Origin: Diphasiastrum complanatum
Taxonomy: Eukaryota > Streptophyta > Lycopodiopsida > Lycopodiales > Lycopodiaceae
DNA: 64,000 nt
NCBI GenBank assembly: GCA_029204225.1
Contig: CM055113.1
Location: forward strand, 11,926,234-11,990,233
Direction of reading: 5' to 3'
Shown here piece by piece: positions 1 to 10,860 of this stretch. The translations under genes were made by a program, and so were the position numbers. Numbering within the stretch: position 1 is the stretch's first letter; each line of letters begins with the position of its first letter. The notes below the pieces were generated by a model. It saw only the letters and a list, made by a program, of their open reading frames with translations, was not told where the DNA came from and did no database searches.

Positions 1-862
1 ACGTCGGTGGATAATCGGAACATATTATGATATCCAGGGATAGGCTCTATGGGAAACCAGATTGCTCTCACCAGGTGTGAATAGATCATTATCGGTTGTG
101 TCTGGTCTAGAAGGTTGTATGTATTGATCACGCCTTCGACTTGGCCATAGTATAGGCCTTCAACTACTCTCCCTCGTCTAACAATTTTGTTGTGCCATGC
201 ATCCTTTTGTGCTGTCGCTGCCTGGTACATCGTCTTGCTGCATTTAAGAAGGTAGAAATCCTCTCCACACTCTGCTGCTTTGATCGCAAAATTGTCCCCA
301 GTGGATAGCAAGTCACACAAACTATCAGGGTTCCCCTCATACATGGATAGGTTGGTGTCATTATGCATTGGCATGGATCCGTAAGCACCGTCATTATCTC
401 CAGCATCATCTGTCTCTGACTCTGACAATGGCTAGATAAACAAATAATTTCACTCTTCCACGTGTTGTCTGTCCCTGCATCTTCTCCATTGCCTTGCAAT
501 ACATGAATCGCAGAAATATGACAATGTGCGACATCGTAGTGAGCATGGACTATCCTGGGAATATCCATCAACACAATGGAAATAGCGTGAGCTTGTGATG
601 CGCTGACAATCCCATTTCACATCACGTTGTACCTCATCCTTGCTGACCAGCCAAAAAGTTCTTCTTGTACTGTAGTTGTGACCTTCTCCTTTTGGCCTAA
701 ATGTTTCTTTCAGATATGTAACCACATCTGCTGCACATTTCAAGGGACAGCCATCTGGTTTCAACTCCTCGTGAGTGAGAGTTCTCTTGATGACCGCGCC
801 CGCTCCGTTGTGCTTGCCTTTTCCATGGCCTGAGGCAGAAAAATTATGCATCATTTGCAAAC
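1..862 (-). pseudogene. C-terminal part of an HGKG-motif protein, possibly transposon-derived, truncated by the window edge
   Basis: On the minus strand one reading frame runs from a likely splice acceptor near 862 to the window edge. It begins near MHNFSASGHGKGKHNGAG followed by KRTL, then a CxxC pair (FCDSCIARQWRRC), then an acidic linker. The final part contains GLYYGQVEGVINTYNLL and HLVRAIWFPIEPIPGYHN. Two in-frame stops interrupt it: TGA at about 450 and a TAG shortly after. They may lie in a short intron or be mutations. From memory, the HGKGxxxGxG..KR motif occurs near the C terminus of large proteins of unknown function that look transposase-related in plants and animals. I cannot verify the family. 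Upstream exons are not visible because GTACCAA repeat sequence starts just to the right. The coding pattern is clear; the function is not. Confidence 0.5.
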
Positions 863-939
863 CTGTCAAGTATTAATATCTGGCCAAAACGTGATCAAAT
901 TGTTAGATTTTTTATTTTTGTGTAGGCTGCAATAAACAA

Positions 940-1774
940 TGCCTGCAAGTAGTATTCGTAGTTCCGAACCTGGTGTCCTGTCTAGTACCAATTTGGTACT
1001 ATATTCGGATGTCCCGTATAGTCCCAGTTTGGTTAGGGAAATAGTACCAAAATTGGTACTCCGGAATAGTGTATTTTGGTACTACAAGACGAACTATGTA
1101 CTTAAAGTCATATATCCTATTCCAGAATGTCGCCACAATGCTCCCTCCCCATCGGCATGGGTACTCCAAAGTCTCGAGAACACGTAAACATTACAAAAAT
1201 AGTACAAATTTGTAAAACTGGTAGTAACTAAAGCTTAGATTCCACCAATTGGTAAACAACACTAGAATAGTACCAAAAAGACCACAATGGATTGTATGCG
1301 AGCTGCGAACACAAATAAATATAAAGAAAAAAGTACCTAATTTTTGTAGTTTTATGCGTAAAATATAGTCACGAGAAATCTAAATAGTACCTATTTGGTA
1401 GATTTTAAAATAAAACTTAGACACTTAGTATAAAAGACCTAATTTGGTAGTTAGTAGGATCGGAACTGGTTTACGGTAAGATTTTGTAGTACGAATCTTT
1501 CATTTAAAGAGTGTCACCAACACAAAAATAGTACCAAAACAGTATTAGTACCCGACACTGCACTAGTGGACACTGGTGCAGCTCAATACAGTGTTGGTTT
1601 GTTCAAAACTTCTTAAAGATTTCTTATGCATTAAAGTCATTGTTAACATCTTTAAAGTGAACTTGAGAAGTATTCTCATTACCACTGATCTATATTCAAG
1701 AAGTCTTATCGTATTACAAGTAAAAAGTACCTGTAGGTAGTACCAAAGCATCATATACAGGTACCAAAGTATCA
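940..1774. repeat. GTACCAA-rich repeat array, left part
   Basis: This stretch has no gene. It has at least 15 GTAC tetranucleotides, mostly as GTACCAA or its complement TTGGTAC, sometimes facing each other (for example near 985-1005). A block at about 1185-1460 reappears with few differences at about 9825-10100, right of the Gypsy insertion, so the array contains long diverged repeat units. Gypsy E1 is inserted at its right edge. Confidence 0.75.
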
Positions 1775-1779
1775 TACAC

Positions 1780-2739
1780 TGTTAGTCGATTCTCTAGTGT
1801 CGAGCCAAGCTGAAGACAGAAGTTATCTCTCACCCATGACCGAGGAGGTCTCAGAAGGAAGAGAGCAGAAGAAGCTGAGAGCCGAGCATGAGAGCCGAGG
1901 AAATACTAGCTAGGAAGATAGTGATTAACCATGTGAGCCTACATGGTGTATCCCAAAGAAGGAATGACCACGTAGGAGCTAGTAACATTTTCTTGAATAG
2001 TTGCAATAAATGTAGACCCCCCTTAAAATAGTAAGAGTGAGCCACCTTTTGATGGTGACCTCTAGTGGAAGGGCAAAATTCACATGTAATTTCTAATTTA
2101 GTGGAATTGCCACATGGGCAGCCTTTTTGCTTATTTAAGGACGTCCCTCTCTTGTGAGGGAGCTTTGATTGTATTTTCAAGTTCTCTTTAGCTGATAAAG
2201 AGGATCCTCCACGAGTTCTTGAAGATCACTAAGCTCCTTGTTCATGGCAATGATCTTGAGTGATATTTCTATGAGCATGCTTGATTCCTTGCTTGTGGAT
2301 TAACTAGGTTCTTGTTTCTTGTTCTTTCCTAGTTGTGGATTAGCTTCAGATCTTGCTTGTGGAATCTTGTAGAAATCAGCATTCAAATAAACTATAGAGG
2401 CTAGAAATGTGGTGTAAATCTTGCGCAATCTTGACATTCTAGTTCTTGATTGTTCTTTGATTCAGTAGCTAGTAGTAGGATCGCTCTCTGTGCTGAATGC
2501 TGATCTACTTGAGCTATAGATGGTTGCATGGCTAGTGTATGCATGTAGCTGAGTATCGGATTTGAGTTACCCACTGACAGGTTGGGAAATACGTAATGCA
2601 TCCTTGAATATTGCTTCTACTCTGTAAATGTTCTAATAAGAAGAGTAATCACAAAGAACCATAACAACAGAAGTAATCCAAGAGAGATAAGCAACAAAAA
2701 GAGAAAAATGTGTTCACAGATTCAGTGAATTTGTGAACA
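1780..2739 (+). repeat. 5' LTR of Gypsy E1
   Basis: It is 960 bp, starts TGTTAG right after the TACAC duplication and ends GAACA right before the primer site. Related LTR sequence recurs at 18029-18769 (plus strand) and 28068-29160 (minus strand). The last 29 bp form a near-perfect palindrome. Confidence 0.9.
2711..2739. repeat. Terminal palindrome of the E1 LTR
   Basis: The arms TGTTCACAGATTCA and TGAATTTGTGAACA flank one central base and pair with one mismatch. The palindrome ends exactly at the LTR terminus, so the RNA could form a hairpin immediately upstream of the primer site. Equivalent palindromes occur in the other Gypsy LTRs here. Confidence 0.85.
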
Positions 2740-2741
2740 TT

Positions 2742-2755
2742 TGGCGTCGTTCCAC
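2742..2755 (+). other. Primer binding site of E1
   Basis: TGGCGTCGTTCC lies two bases after the LTR end. TGGCGCCGTTGCC-type sites are usual for plant Gypsy elements. The same position carries TGGCGCC in E2 and TGGCGTCGTTGCC in E3. Confidence 0.75.
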
Positions 2756-3059
2756 AGCTACATGCACGCTCAACCAAGCCATATCTCAATCTCCTGTGTT
2801 GCAACACCATCGTCTAAGAGCTCCTACACATTCATTGTCGAGCTCATCACTTCGGTCTTGACCGAAGTCCTGCTCGTTTTTCAACCGGAGTCTCACGATC
2901 CTCACCATGATGAGCTCCACGACTCAAGTCTGGACCGGACCACTACCTCATACCTCTCGACCGAACCACAACTTCACGATCCTAACATGTCCTAAGCTAC
3001 ACCTCAACCACCGCTAATCGTTCAAAACTCTAACAGAGTCATAACTCCACATTTAGAGC

Positions 3060-3690
3060 GAACATCTCTTTGATATATCGACCGAAGGAAACCGTCACAT
3101 CTCAACCGGACCCTTCAGTCCAAATTTCAATCGGAGTGCTCCATCCAAACTCAATCGGAGCACTGCCATCAATTCTCAACCGAAGCATTTCTTTCGCACC
3201 TCAACCGGAGTGCTCAGTAAAAAAACTCGACCGGAGCACTGCCATCAATTCTCAACCGAAGCATTTCTTTCGCACCTCAACTGGAGTGTTCAGTCAAAAC
3301 TCGACCGAAGCACTGCCATCACATCTCAACTGGAGCATTTCGCTCACATCTCAACCGGAGTGTTCAGTCCAATCTCGACCGAAGCACTCTGTTCAGATCT
3401 CGACCGAAGCACTTCTGTCAGCTCTCGACCGAAGCATTTCGCTCAGATCTCAACCAAAGAACTCTCCTTAGATCTCGACTGGAGCAGATCTCGACCGGAG
3501 CACTCTTCTCAAATTTCAACCGGAGCACTCTGCTCAAATCTCAACTGGAACACTGCTCTTGAATCTCAACCGGAGGCCATAGTCACCTCTCAATCGACGG
3601 CCTACTTCCAATCTCAACCGGAGCTGGACCCGTGTCAAATTTCAACCGGAGCCGGAGCCTCACTCAAGTTCCGACCAATGCACATCCGTC
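3060..3690 (+). repeat. Degenerate CTCGACCGGAGCA repeats in the E1 leader
   Basis: About twenty imperfect copies of a motif close to TCTCGACCGGAGCACT, spaced roughly 25-30 bp, fill the leader between primer site and gag. Similar GACCGAG/GACCGCA motifs occur in the E4 leader (19500-19760 and 20395-20500). Open frames across this stretch are by-products of the repeat. Confidence 0.8.
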
Positions 3691-3875
3691 CTTGACCGTC
3701 AAAACCGCAGTAGACCGCAATAATACGGTTTATGGCCTTCAACGACCTCCATCGACCATCCCAAACCAAAATCAACTTGTCACAGACCACAACAACCGCT
3801 TTCCGACAACCGTATCCACCGTAACCAGAGTGCACGAGTTTATTTCCACAATCCTACGACACTCTACGAGCTGTC

Positions 3876-4718
3876 ATGGATCGCCCTAACGATCCAAATA
3901 CTACAGAGGACTATCCACCAGAGATGGTCTCCCCATCTACCGAACAGGCTCGATTTAACAGGTATTCTAGGATGAGATCCCAAGTCCAAGAGCCATCCAC
4001 AAACCCATTCGACAGATGGGAACCTACGCGTTATGAAGCTCCATACGAATGACCACAATTCCATGCTGCCGAATCATCCCATGCAAGAGCTCACTTAAAC
4101 GGAGCTTTCGCAAATAATGTTCCACGTACTGAAAAAAGGACCCCAAAGCTAGACTTACCTAAGTACAATGGTAACACTGATCCTCAGAGATTTCTCCAAG
4201 TCTTTGAGAATGCATGTGACGTCTACGACGAGACATCACCAGAGGCCATGGTACAGCTCTTCTCGATGACCATGATCGATCGCACACGAGAGTGGTATTT
4301 TAACCTTGATCCTGACGATATATGTGACTGGTTACTCTTGAAAGAGGCATTTATCAAATGGTTCAAGCCTTTTCGCTTGATAGAAAGTCCTTTTGTCAAA
4401 CTAAGTAGTATCAAAATGACAAAAGACGAAAAAGTACGTGACTATATCGAACGATTTAAACGATTAAAAAGTCAGGTACAACAGCAACCTACCGAGTCCA
4501 TGCTCATCATTTGGTTCCTCGTTGGACTTCCCCGATGGATCAGATGTGAACTTTGTTCCAATGATGAATATACATCATTGAAACAAGCCATGTCTGATGC
4601 CATTCGAGAAGAAGACGAGGGCTCAGATGTTGAGGAACCACGAGAACGGAGAGCACATCGTGCTGTCCAAGAAGCTCGACCAAACGATGACACACGAGAA
4701 CAGCTATGGAAAACATAG
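3876..4718 (+). pseudogene. gag: Gag capsid region of Gypsy E1
   Basis: The frame starts with MDRPNDPNTTEDYPPE at the first ATG after the leader and runs to 4718 with one internal TGA at 4050-4052. It contains the plant Gypsy Gag pattern: KLDLPKYNGNTDPQRFLQ, then REWYFNLDPDDICDW, then KDEKVRDYIERFKRLKSQV, ending in an acidic stretch (REEDEGSDVEEP). This is a retrotransposon capsid that would form the particle around element RNA. The paralogous Gag of E3 (25435-24680, minus) has the same block order. A stop at 4716-4718 separates it from the nucleocapsid part. Confidence 0.88.
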
Positions 4719-6070
4719 ATGGAGTTGCTTAATCAGCAACACCAACAACAGATGGAAAAACTCACAAAAGAGTCTCAAAACACTCTTATGTCTATCCAAA
4801 GTTCGATGCCAGGTCAGTTACCCACTGGCCAAATCCATCATAGACGAGAGAACACGTGGTGCCCTCACTGCTGAGGTACACACACTGGCAATGACTGCCC
4901 TTCATACCAACCGGTTCCCGATACCTCCTCGATCAAATGTGAAATCTATGACTTTGTGAGGCATACCTCCCTTTATTGCTATTATAACCTGAGAAATCAG
5001 CCTCACAACCAGTCAGGAGGACATTATCAACCTCCTCGACAACCATTTTTTTCACAGCAACAACACACGTCCTATCCACCACGAAACAACCAGATCCATA
5101 TACAAAAGTTGCCCAGACAACCTAGACATCAACCTCAACAACAGCTGGCACTCTTAGGACCACCACCACGAGGACAACAGGATCTAGGAGCACAAAAAAA
5201 TAGACATTCTCGAGAGTTTGCACACACACACCTGGTAGAAAACTCCTATGATCAATCAAACATCATGATACATCAATTCCATCATTTTGCCATCACCAAT
5301 ATCAAACTGACAACTCATGCTCGTGCAAACAAGTTGAGTATTCCACAGCACAAGAAAACCCAACTCAGCTAGCCATCCAAGATGGTTATGCTATCGCCAC
5401 TGGACCCATGAGCAACTGCTGCTTTATTTGTGGCGAAACAGGACATTTCATGGCTGACTGTAAAGTTAGAAACCAATACCATGCCGAATGTCCCGATTGT
5501 GTTCGCAAACACAACTTCAAAGACTGTACTAAACAACCTAACAGGATCCTTCCAGCACTTCATATCACATCCGAACATGTTAGAGTTCTTACTCGAGCAC
5601 AACGCCAACAACAATAACAACAGCAAAACCATGGACAATCAGCTGACCCACATGGAAGCCATTTGACGGCCTCCACATTACCAAAAGATTACCCAGACCC
5701 AAAAGTGGAACAAAGGCAATACAACGAATTTCAAGATGAATTTTTGCAAGAGGAAGAACATACGGACAGTCTGTTATCAGCTCATATCCCCGAAAAGGAG
5801 CAATCCCTCCAGGGACTTGAAGTATTTTCTGACCTCCTGCAAGCTCAACTCACAATGTCATTCCATAGTGCTATCAAATCCTTCACCGGACTTCAACGTT
5901 ATATCCATTGTAGTTTTTAGCTACCTCCTATTCCTGATGAACAACGAAAACCAAAAGCGATTTCTGAAATTCCTCATATTTCTATGAATCTGATGAATAT
6001 AGGTGTTGCTAAGGGGAATAACATCACACTACCCTTGTCCTATAAAAATTATCCCGCAGTATCTTGATAG
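4719..6070 (+). pseudogene. gag: Gag nucleocapsid and spacer region of Gypsy E1
   Basis: Reading frames are broken here but remain recognisable. A Gln-rich linker (LLNQQHQQQMEKL) is followed near 4850 by a damaged zinc-knuckle-like stretch (WCPHC, then GTHTGNDC), a Pro/Gln-rich region at 4980-5200, and at 5408-5470 a clear CCHC knuckle (CFICGETGHFMADC) with a second Cys cluster (CPDCVRKHNFKDC). An acidic segment with EKEQSLQGLEVFSDLLQAQL at about 5790-5850 has a relative in E4 (EQEHPPQGIDIFTTLQFQI at about 21350). The knuckle would bind element RNA. At least three stops or frameshifts interrupt it. Confidence 0.7.
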
Positions 6071-6500
6071 CAGATCATGCGTCAATATAATGGATTTGTC
6101 ATTGGCAAAGTCATGGGGCTTCAATACCCTCGATCAACCATGATATAAACTTCGTATGGCTGATCAACGAGTTACCGACCCTGCTGGTCATTTATCAAAT
6201 ATAACAATTCGAATAGCAGGTGTCAAGTTTATCATCGATTGTCATCTTAGACCTATCAGAAGATGCCAATACGTATAAACTCCTTCTTGGTACACCCTGG
6301 CTCCAGATGGCAGGTGTTGTCCAAGACTGGAAGAACAACAAAATTACCTCTGGCAACCACGATAAACGAGTCACAGTTGACTCAAATGGCCATGTCAAGC
6401 CCGCCAAGGTATACGGTGATTGGTCATCTACAACATATGACGAATCGGATAGTGTCCCGATCCAACCAAAAGGCCACTATACACAAACCACGAACATAAT
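6071..6500 (+). pseudogene. Retropepsin-like protease of Gypsy E1
   Basis: Across two frames the order is DHASINIMDLSLAKSWG, then LRMADQRVTDPAGHLSN, then EDANTYKLLLGTPWLQMAGV. This matches the retropepsin domain seen intact in E3 (LDGGSGINIIS, LRMADQSVVRPTG, SYELLLGRPWL). The catalytic DGGS/DTGS-type motif is replaced by DHAS. Together with a TGA and a frameshift, this makes the protease inactive. It is the usual aspartic protease that would cut Gag-Pol. Confidence 0.75.
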
Positions 6501-6503
6501 CAA

Positions 6504-7175
6504 TTGGGGTCATGCACTAGCTACCGTGGACTCTTTTCGGAAGAAGGTATTCTTTCCATGGATGATGTCGAAATGACGGATGATCATGTACTCCTCTATC
6601 TAGATGCTCAACGTTATCCGTCCAAAGTCATTTCTAAGAAGATCAAGTCACTAGGACCATTAGCTCATGTCCAACTAACATCCAAAGTACCAAACACACA
6701 AGCATATAGGCCCAAAACCAAAGTATATACTTGGGACGGGTATCCCGACAAAGTTTGGGATACAATCGACGACGATATGGTAAGTGAGGCCACAACACCA
6801 CCCATTCAAAAACCACAAAAACCTCGGTTACAAAAAAATAACATTATTGATACAAAATTAACCGAGCGACAGAAACAGATGCGTGCGAACCTTAAACAGC
6901 CAATCAAGCTCTTGTCAGAGGGGACAGACAATAAACACTCCGACAAAGCTTCCACGTCTGATAAAGAATCACCTCAAATGATTCCTAAAGTCCTAGAACA
7001 TTTTGTGGACCCACCTTTCGATCTTCCACAGAAGTTCAAAGACTTTACACTGGATGATGTTGTTATCCAGTTACCGCAACCACATCGGGAACCTACACCA
7101 AGTTCCAATTCCTTTGAAAGACCCACTAAGACAATTCCACTAAACCTTAAAGATCCTGATGAGGACATAGATTGA
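6504..7175 (+). pseudogene. Linker between protease and RT of Gypsy E1
   Basis: An uninterrupted frame of 223 codons lies between protease and RT. It is hydrophilic and Pro/Lys-rich with no motif I recognise, containing KTKVYTWDGYPDKVWD and a phrase ending LNLKDPDEDID. E3 has lost the corresponding region, so there is no second copy to compare. It is probably part of the polyprotein rather than a separate gene. Confidence 0.55.
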
Positions 7176-7196
7176 ATAGTTCATGTTGGTGCACAT

Positions 7197-8695
7197 TTGT
7201 CATCAACCCAACTATTTGATCTAGAGACTTTATTATGCAAATACAGGGATGTATTTGCATGGAATTATACTAAGATGAAAGAAATTCCCCCGGAAATAGT
7301 AGTACATTGGATTCCTCTAGAAGACAATGCTAAGCATGTTAGGGCTAAACCTTACCGCAGTTACCCAGTCTATCGTGAGAGGATCGACGAAGATATTAAG
7401 AAATTGCTGGATGCTGGCTTCATTTATGAAGTCCAACATACTGATTGGTTATCACCCATTGTGGTTGTACCCAAGAAAAACGGCAAGCTTTGTATTTGTG
7501 TTGACCTCCAGAACCTTAATGCGGTTATGAAGAAAGACCATTTTCCCTTGTGCCTAACAACCCAGATGTTAGAGAAAATGGCAGGAGCTGAAGCTTTCAG
7601 CTTCTTGGATGGATTCAGCAGCTATTTCCTTGTTCAAATAGCCCCTGAAGATAAACATAAAACAGCTTTTGCCACAGAGAGCGGCATTTACGCTTATAAC
7701 ATTATGCCTTTTGGCTTATGTAACGCCCCCTCAACATTCCAATGGGTCATGCAACTGGCCTTTCAAGATCTGTTACATCGGGTCGTAGAGATTTATCTCA
7801 ACAATCTAGGTGTACATTCTTCCGCTGCTACACACCTAGACGCCTTGGAGAAAATCTTCATTCGTTGTCGTAGGTTCGGCATCTCACTAAACCCTGATAA
7901 ATGCCAAATATGGGTCACCCATGGGGTTGTACTCGGGCATATAATATCAAAGGACGGTATTTCTACCGACCTGTCAAAAATCAAGGTTATCGTGGACATG
8001 CCCCTACCTGCAACAGTGAAGGAAGTATATATCTTCCTCGGTCATACCAACTACTATCACATCTTTATAATCGACTATGTCGGCAAGGCACGTCTCGTTT
8101 ATTTAGTTGTGGTAGATCCTCGCTGGACCGAAGAATGAATTAAGGCCTTTGAGGAGTTGAAGACAGCACTCACAACGGCTCCCATACTCCGCTCGCCAGA
8201 TTACATGAAAGAATTCCATGTGCATACTGACGCAAGTAAGTATGCCATTGGGGGTCTTCTTGCACAACTGGACGAGTATGATAAGGACTTTCCCATACGT
8301 TTCTTAAGCAGGCAACTGGTGCCTGCTGAAGTAAACTATACCACTACCGAGAGAGAAGCATTGGCAATGGTCTATGCGGTACAACAACTACGACATTATT
8401 TATTAGGCCAGACCTTTGCTTTCTACACAGACCATCAAGCACTCCTATATATCGTTAATAAGTCCTGTAAGACGGGACGAACAGCTCGATGGCTACTAAT
8501 TTTGGAGAATTTAATTTCCGTATAGTCGTTCGGAAAGGGTCCCAACATTTCATGGCGGATCACCTTTCCAGACTACCAAGTGCTAAAAAAGCAACTGCAC
8601 CAGTCAACGATGATCTTCTTGATGCATGCCTTTTTCAGATCGATGCCACACCCCTATGGGCTGAGGAGATCACTCAGTTCCTCACAATAGGCTGA
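7197..8695 (+). pseudogene. pol: Reverse transcriptase-RNase H of Gypsy E1, catalytic box altered
   Basis: The frame contains the Gypsy RT series: KHVRAKPYRSYPVYRERID, IVVVPKKNGKLCICVDLQNL, then MPFGLCNAPSTFQ. The catalytic box reads YLNNLGVHS instead of the usual YxDD, so both metal-binding Asp codons are now Asn. RNase H follows with FHVHTDASKYAIGGLL, TEREALAMVYAVQQLRHYL and FAFYTDHQALLYI. A TGA at 8136-8138 separates RT from RNase H, and a frameshift near 8490-8520 separates RNase H from its end (FNFRIVVRKGSQHFMADHLS). The related minus-strand RT at 38160 reads YLDNLGAHS. The enzyme is certainly dead in this copy. Confidence 0.9.
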
Positions 8696-8749
8696 CTAAA
8701 AGAAGGCTTGAGTACAACGAAAAAAAAAATTAATAAAAGCAGAGCCCTT

Positions 8750-9445
8750 TCAGTTAATTGTGGGACAACTTTACAAAAGGGGCATTCACGACATTATTCG
8801 ACGATGTGCCTATGAATCTGAGATACGACCGATAATATCTCAGGCTCATGAGGGCATTGGAGGTGGCCACTTTTCTGCTGAAGCCACAACGAAGATTATC
8901 CTTTGAGCAGGATTGTGGTGGCCATCTTTGTTTAAAGACACGTTTGTTGTCATTAAAGCATGTGATGTCTGTCAAAGAGCAAAGAAAAATACCAAAGCAG
9001 ACTTCACACCATTGACTTCCATTATAGAAGGCAAAGCCTTCCATAAGTGGGGGATTGACTTTGTTGGACCCATCAGTCCAGTGGCGAAACATACCCAAGC
9101 TCGATACATCCTCATAGCCACAAATTACGCCACTAAGTGGGTAGAGGCCCGAGCAACGAAGGACGCCAACGCAAAAATAGTTGCACGTTTTCTTTACAAA
9201 AACATTATTACCCGTTTTGCCTGTCTCATTGAGCTTGTTAGTGTTCGCGGCACGCATTTTTTAAATGTTGTCGTTGATAAGCTCCTACGCCATTACCTTA
9301 TCGTTCACAGAAAAAATACACCGTACTATCCGAGGTGTAATGGCCAGGCTGAATCAACTAACAAGACTATCTATAAAATTCTAACCAAGATAGTTGAAAC
9401 CAGTCGTTCTGATTGGGAAACAAAACTTTTCTCAGCTATTTGGGC
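8750..9445 (+). pseudogene. int: Integrase of Gypsy E1, truncated
   Basis: An HHCC-type zinc segment ends in ACDVCQRAK near 8960-8990. The catalytic core follows: WGIDFVGPISPV (first Asp), a degraded second block (ELVSVRGTHFLN, where Asp is expected before RG), and CNGQAESTNKTI (Glu). The domain breaks at 9445 inside the region WETKLFSAIWA, where it fuses to the LTR 3' end. A TGA lies near 8904. A complete end of the same domain is present on the minus strand at 36648-36034. Confidence 0.85.
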
Positions 9446-9532
9446 AAAGAACCATAACAACAGAAGTAATCCAAGAGAGATAAACAACAAAAAGATAAAA
9501 ACGTGTTCACAGATTCAGTGAATCTGTGGACA
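9445..9532 (+). repeat. Remnant of the 3' LTR of Gypsy E1
   Basis: These 88 bp are collinear with the last 88 bp of the 5' LTR (2652-2739) and end in the same palindrome. The junction with integrase falls at a short shared CAAAGAACC, which suggests a microhomology-mediated internal deletion. TACAC follows at once. Confidence 0.88.
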
Positions 9533-9537
9533 TACAC

Positions 9538-10860
9538 AGGTACTACCAGGAACGTAGAAAGTACCTACAGGTAGTACCAAAGCATCATATACAAGTAGTA
9601 CCAAAGTATCATACACAGGTAGTACCACGAAGGTAGAAAGTACTTGTAGGTAGTACCAAAGCATCATATAAAGGTAGTACCAAAGTACCAAAGCATCTTA
9701 TAGTACCAAAGTACTACACATGCAGAAAGGTAAAAGAACCTTAATTGGTAGTCTGGAGGATCAAAATTGTTACATGATAGGTTCAAATAGTACCAACCGT
9801 GAGGTACTCAAAAGTTTCAGAAACATGTAAACATTATAAAAATAGTACAAATCTTGTAAAATTTGTAGTAACTAAAGCTTAGATTCCACCAATTGGTAAA
9901 CAACACTAAAATAGTACCAAAAAGACCACAAAGGATTGTATGTGAGCTGCAAACACAAATAAATATAAAGAAAAAAGTACCTAATTTAATAGTTTTATGC
10001 GTAAAATATGGCACAAAAAGTCTAAATAGTACCTATTTGGTAGATTTTAAAATAACAATGAGACACTTACTATAAAAGAACCTAATTAGGTAGTCAGGAG
10101 TATCAGAATTGGTACATGATAAGTTATTGTAGTACCATTATTTTGTATTCAAGAGTTTTACCAACACAAAAATAGTACAAAATTTGTAAAATTAGTACCC
10201 GACTACTGGAGTAATACTACCAATTGGTGTAGCAACAGTACCAAAAAGATCGAATCGGGTCATGTGCAAATTGCAAATACGATGAAATTCAAAAAAAATA
10301 GAACCAAATGCCGTAGATTCTAAAATAAAAATGGTACACACTATAAATCTTAGTAGACCAATTTGGATGATTTTAGAATGAAATTGAGACACGAGGTATT
10401 AAAACACCTATTTTGGTAGGTTGTATTATCAAAATTGTTACACGATAATTTCCAGTAGTACCAACACAAACATTCAATACCCAAAAATTCCAAAATATTG
10501 AAAAGCACCAAACATCTACATGCTAATAGATCAAAAAGTACCAAAATGTTGCAAACAACAAATTGAAAAAACGTTCAAAAACTACCAAAACTATCAAAAG
10601 CGCCAAAGAGAAACAAACAACAGTACTTTCTGCACACTAGGAGTACAAAATGTTCCATGAGGTCCAAACAACAACAAAAAAAATTATTTGAAAAAAATAT
10701 AGAGTACCAAAAGTACCAAAAATATATCTTACGCAAGTTTTCATAAGTACCAAATACAAATAGTTGTTTATAAGCTTCTACAAGTACGAATAGTCCCAAA
10801 AGTCCAAAAGAGCAAAATATTAATTGAGTAAGAACTACAAAATAGTTCCAAACAGCAAGA
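9538..10860. repeat. GTACCAA-rich repeat array, right part
   Basis: This continues the array interrupted by E1. It has at least 25 GTAC tetranucleotides, mostly GTACCAA. Its 9825-10100 part matches 1185-1460. Near 9590-9720 short units such as GTAGTACCAAAG recur in tandem. No coding gene is visible. Confidence 0.75.

Larger units (their letters stand above)
1775..9537 (+). mobile_element. Ty3/Gypsy LTR retrotransposon E1 with target-site duplication
   Basis: The element occupies 1780-9532 and is flanked on both sides by TACAC (1775-1779 and 9533-9537). It has a complete 5' LTR, a primer site, a repetitive leader, gag, protease, RT, RNase H and integrase in Gypsy order. The 3' part is deleted: integrase sequence joins directly to the last 88 bp of the LTR at 9445. 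The intact duplication shows this is the original insertion that later lost its 3' region internally. Stops and frameshifts throughout make it non-functional. Element order and the integrase after RNase H establish Gypsy rather than Copia. Confidence 0.92.

Noticed and set aside
3210-3695. 161-codon frame with repeated STEAL/STGVFS-like units
   Set aside because: It is a translation of the GACCGGAGCA leader repeat. All frames of such a repeat look protein-like, and there is no start context or conserved domain.
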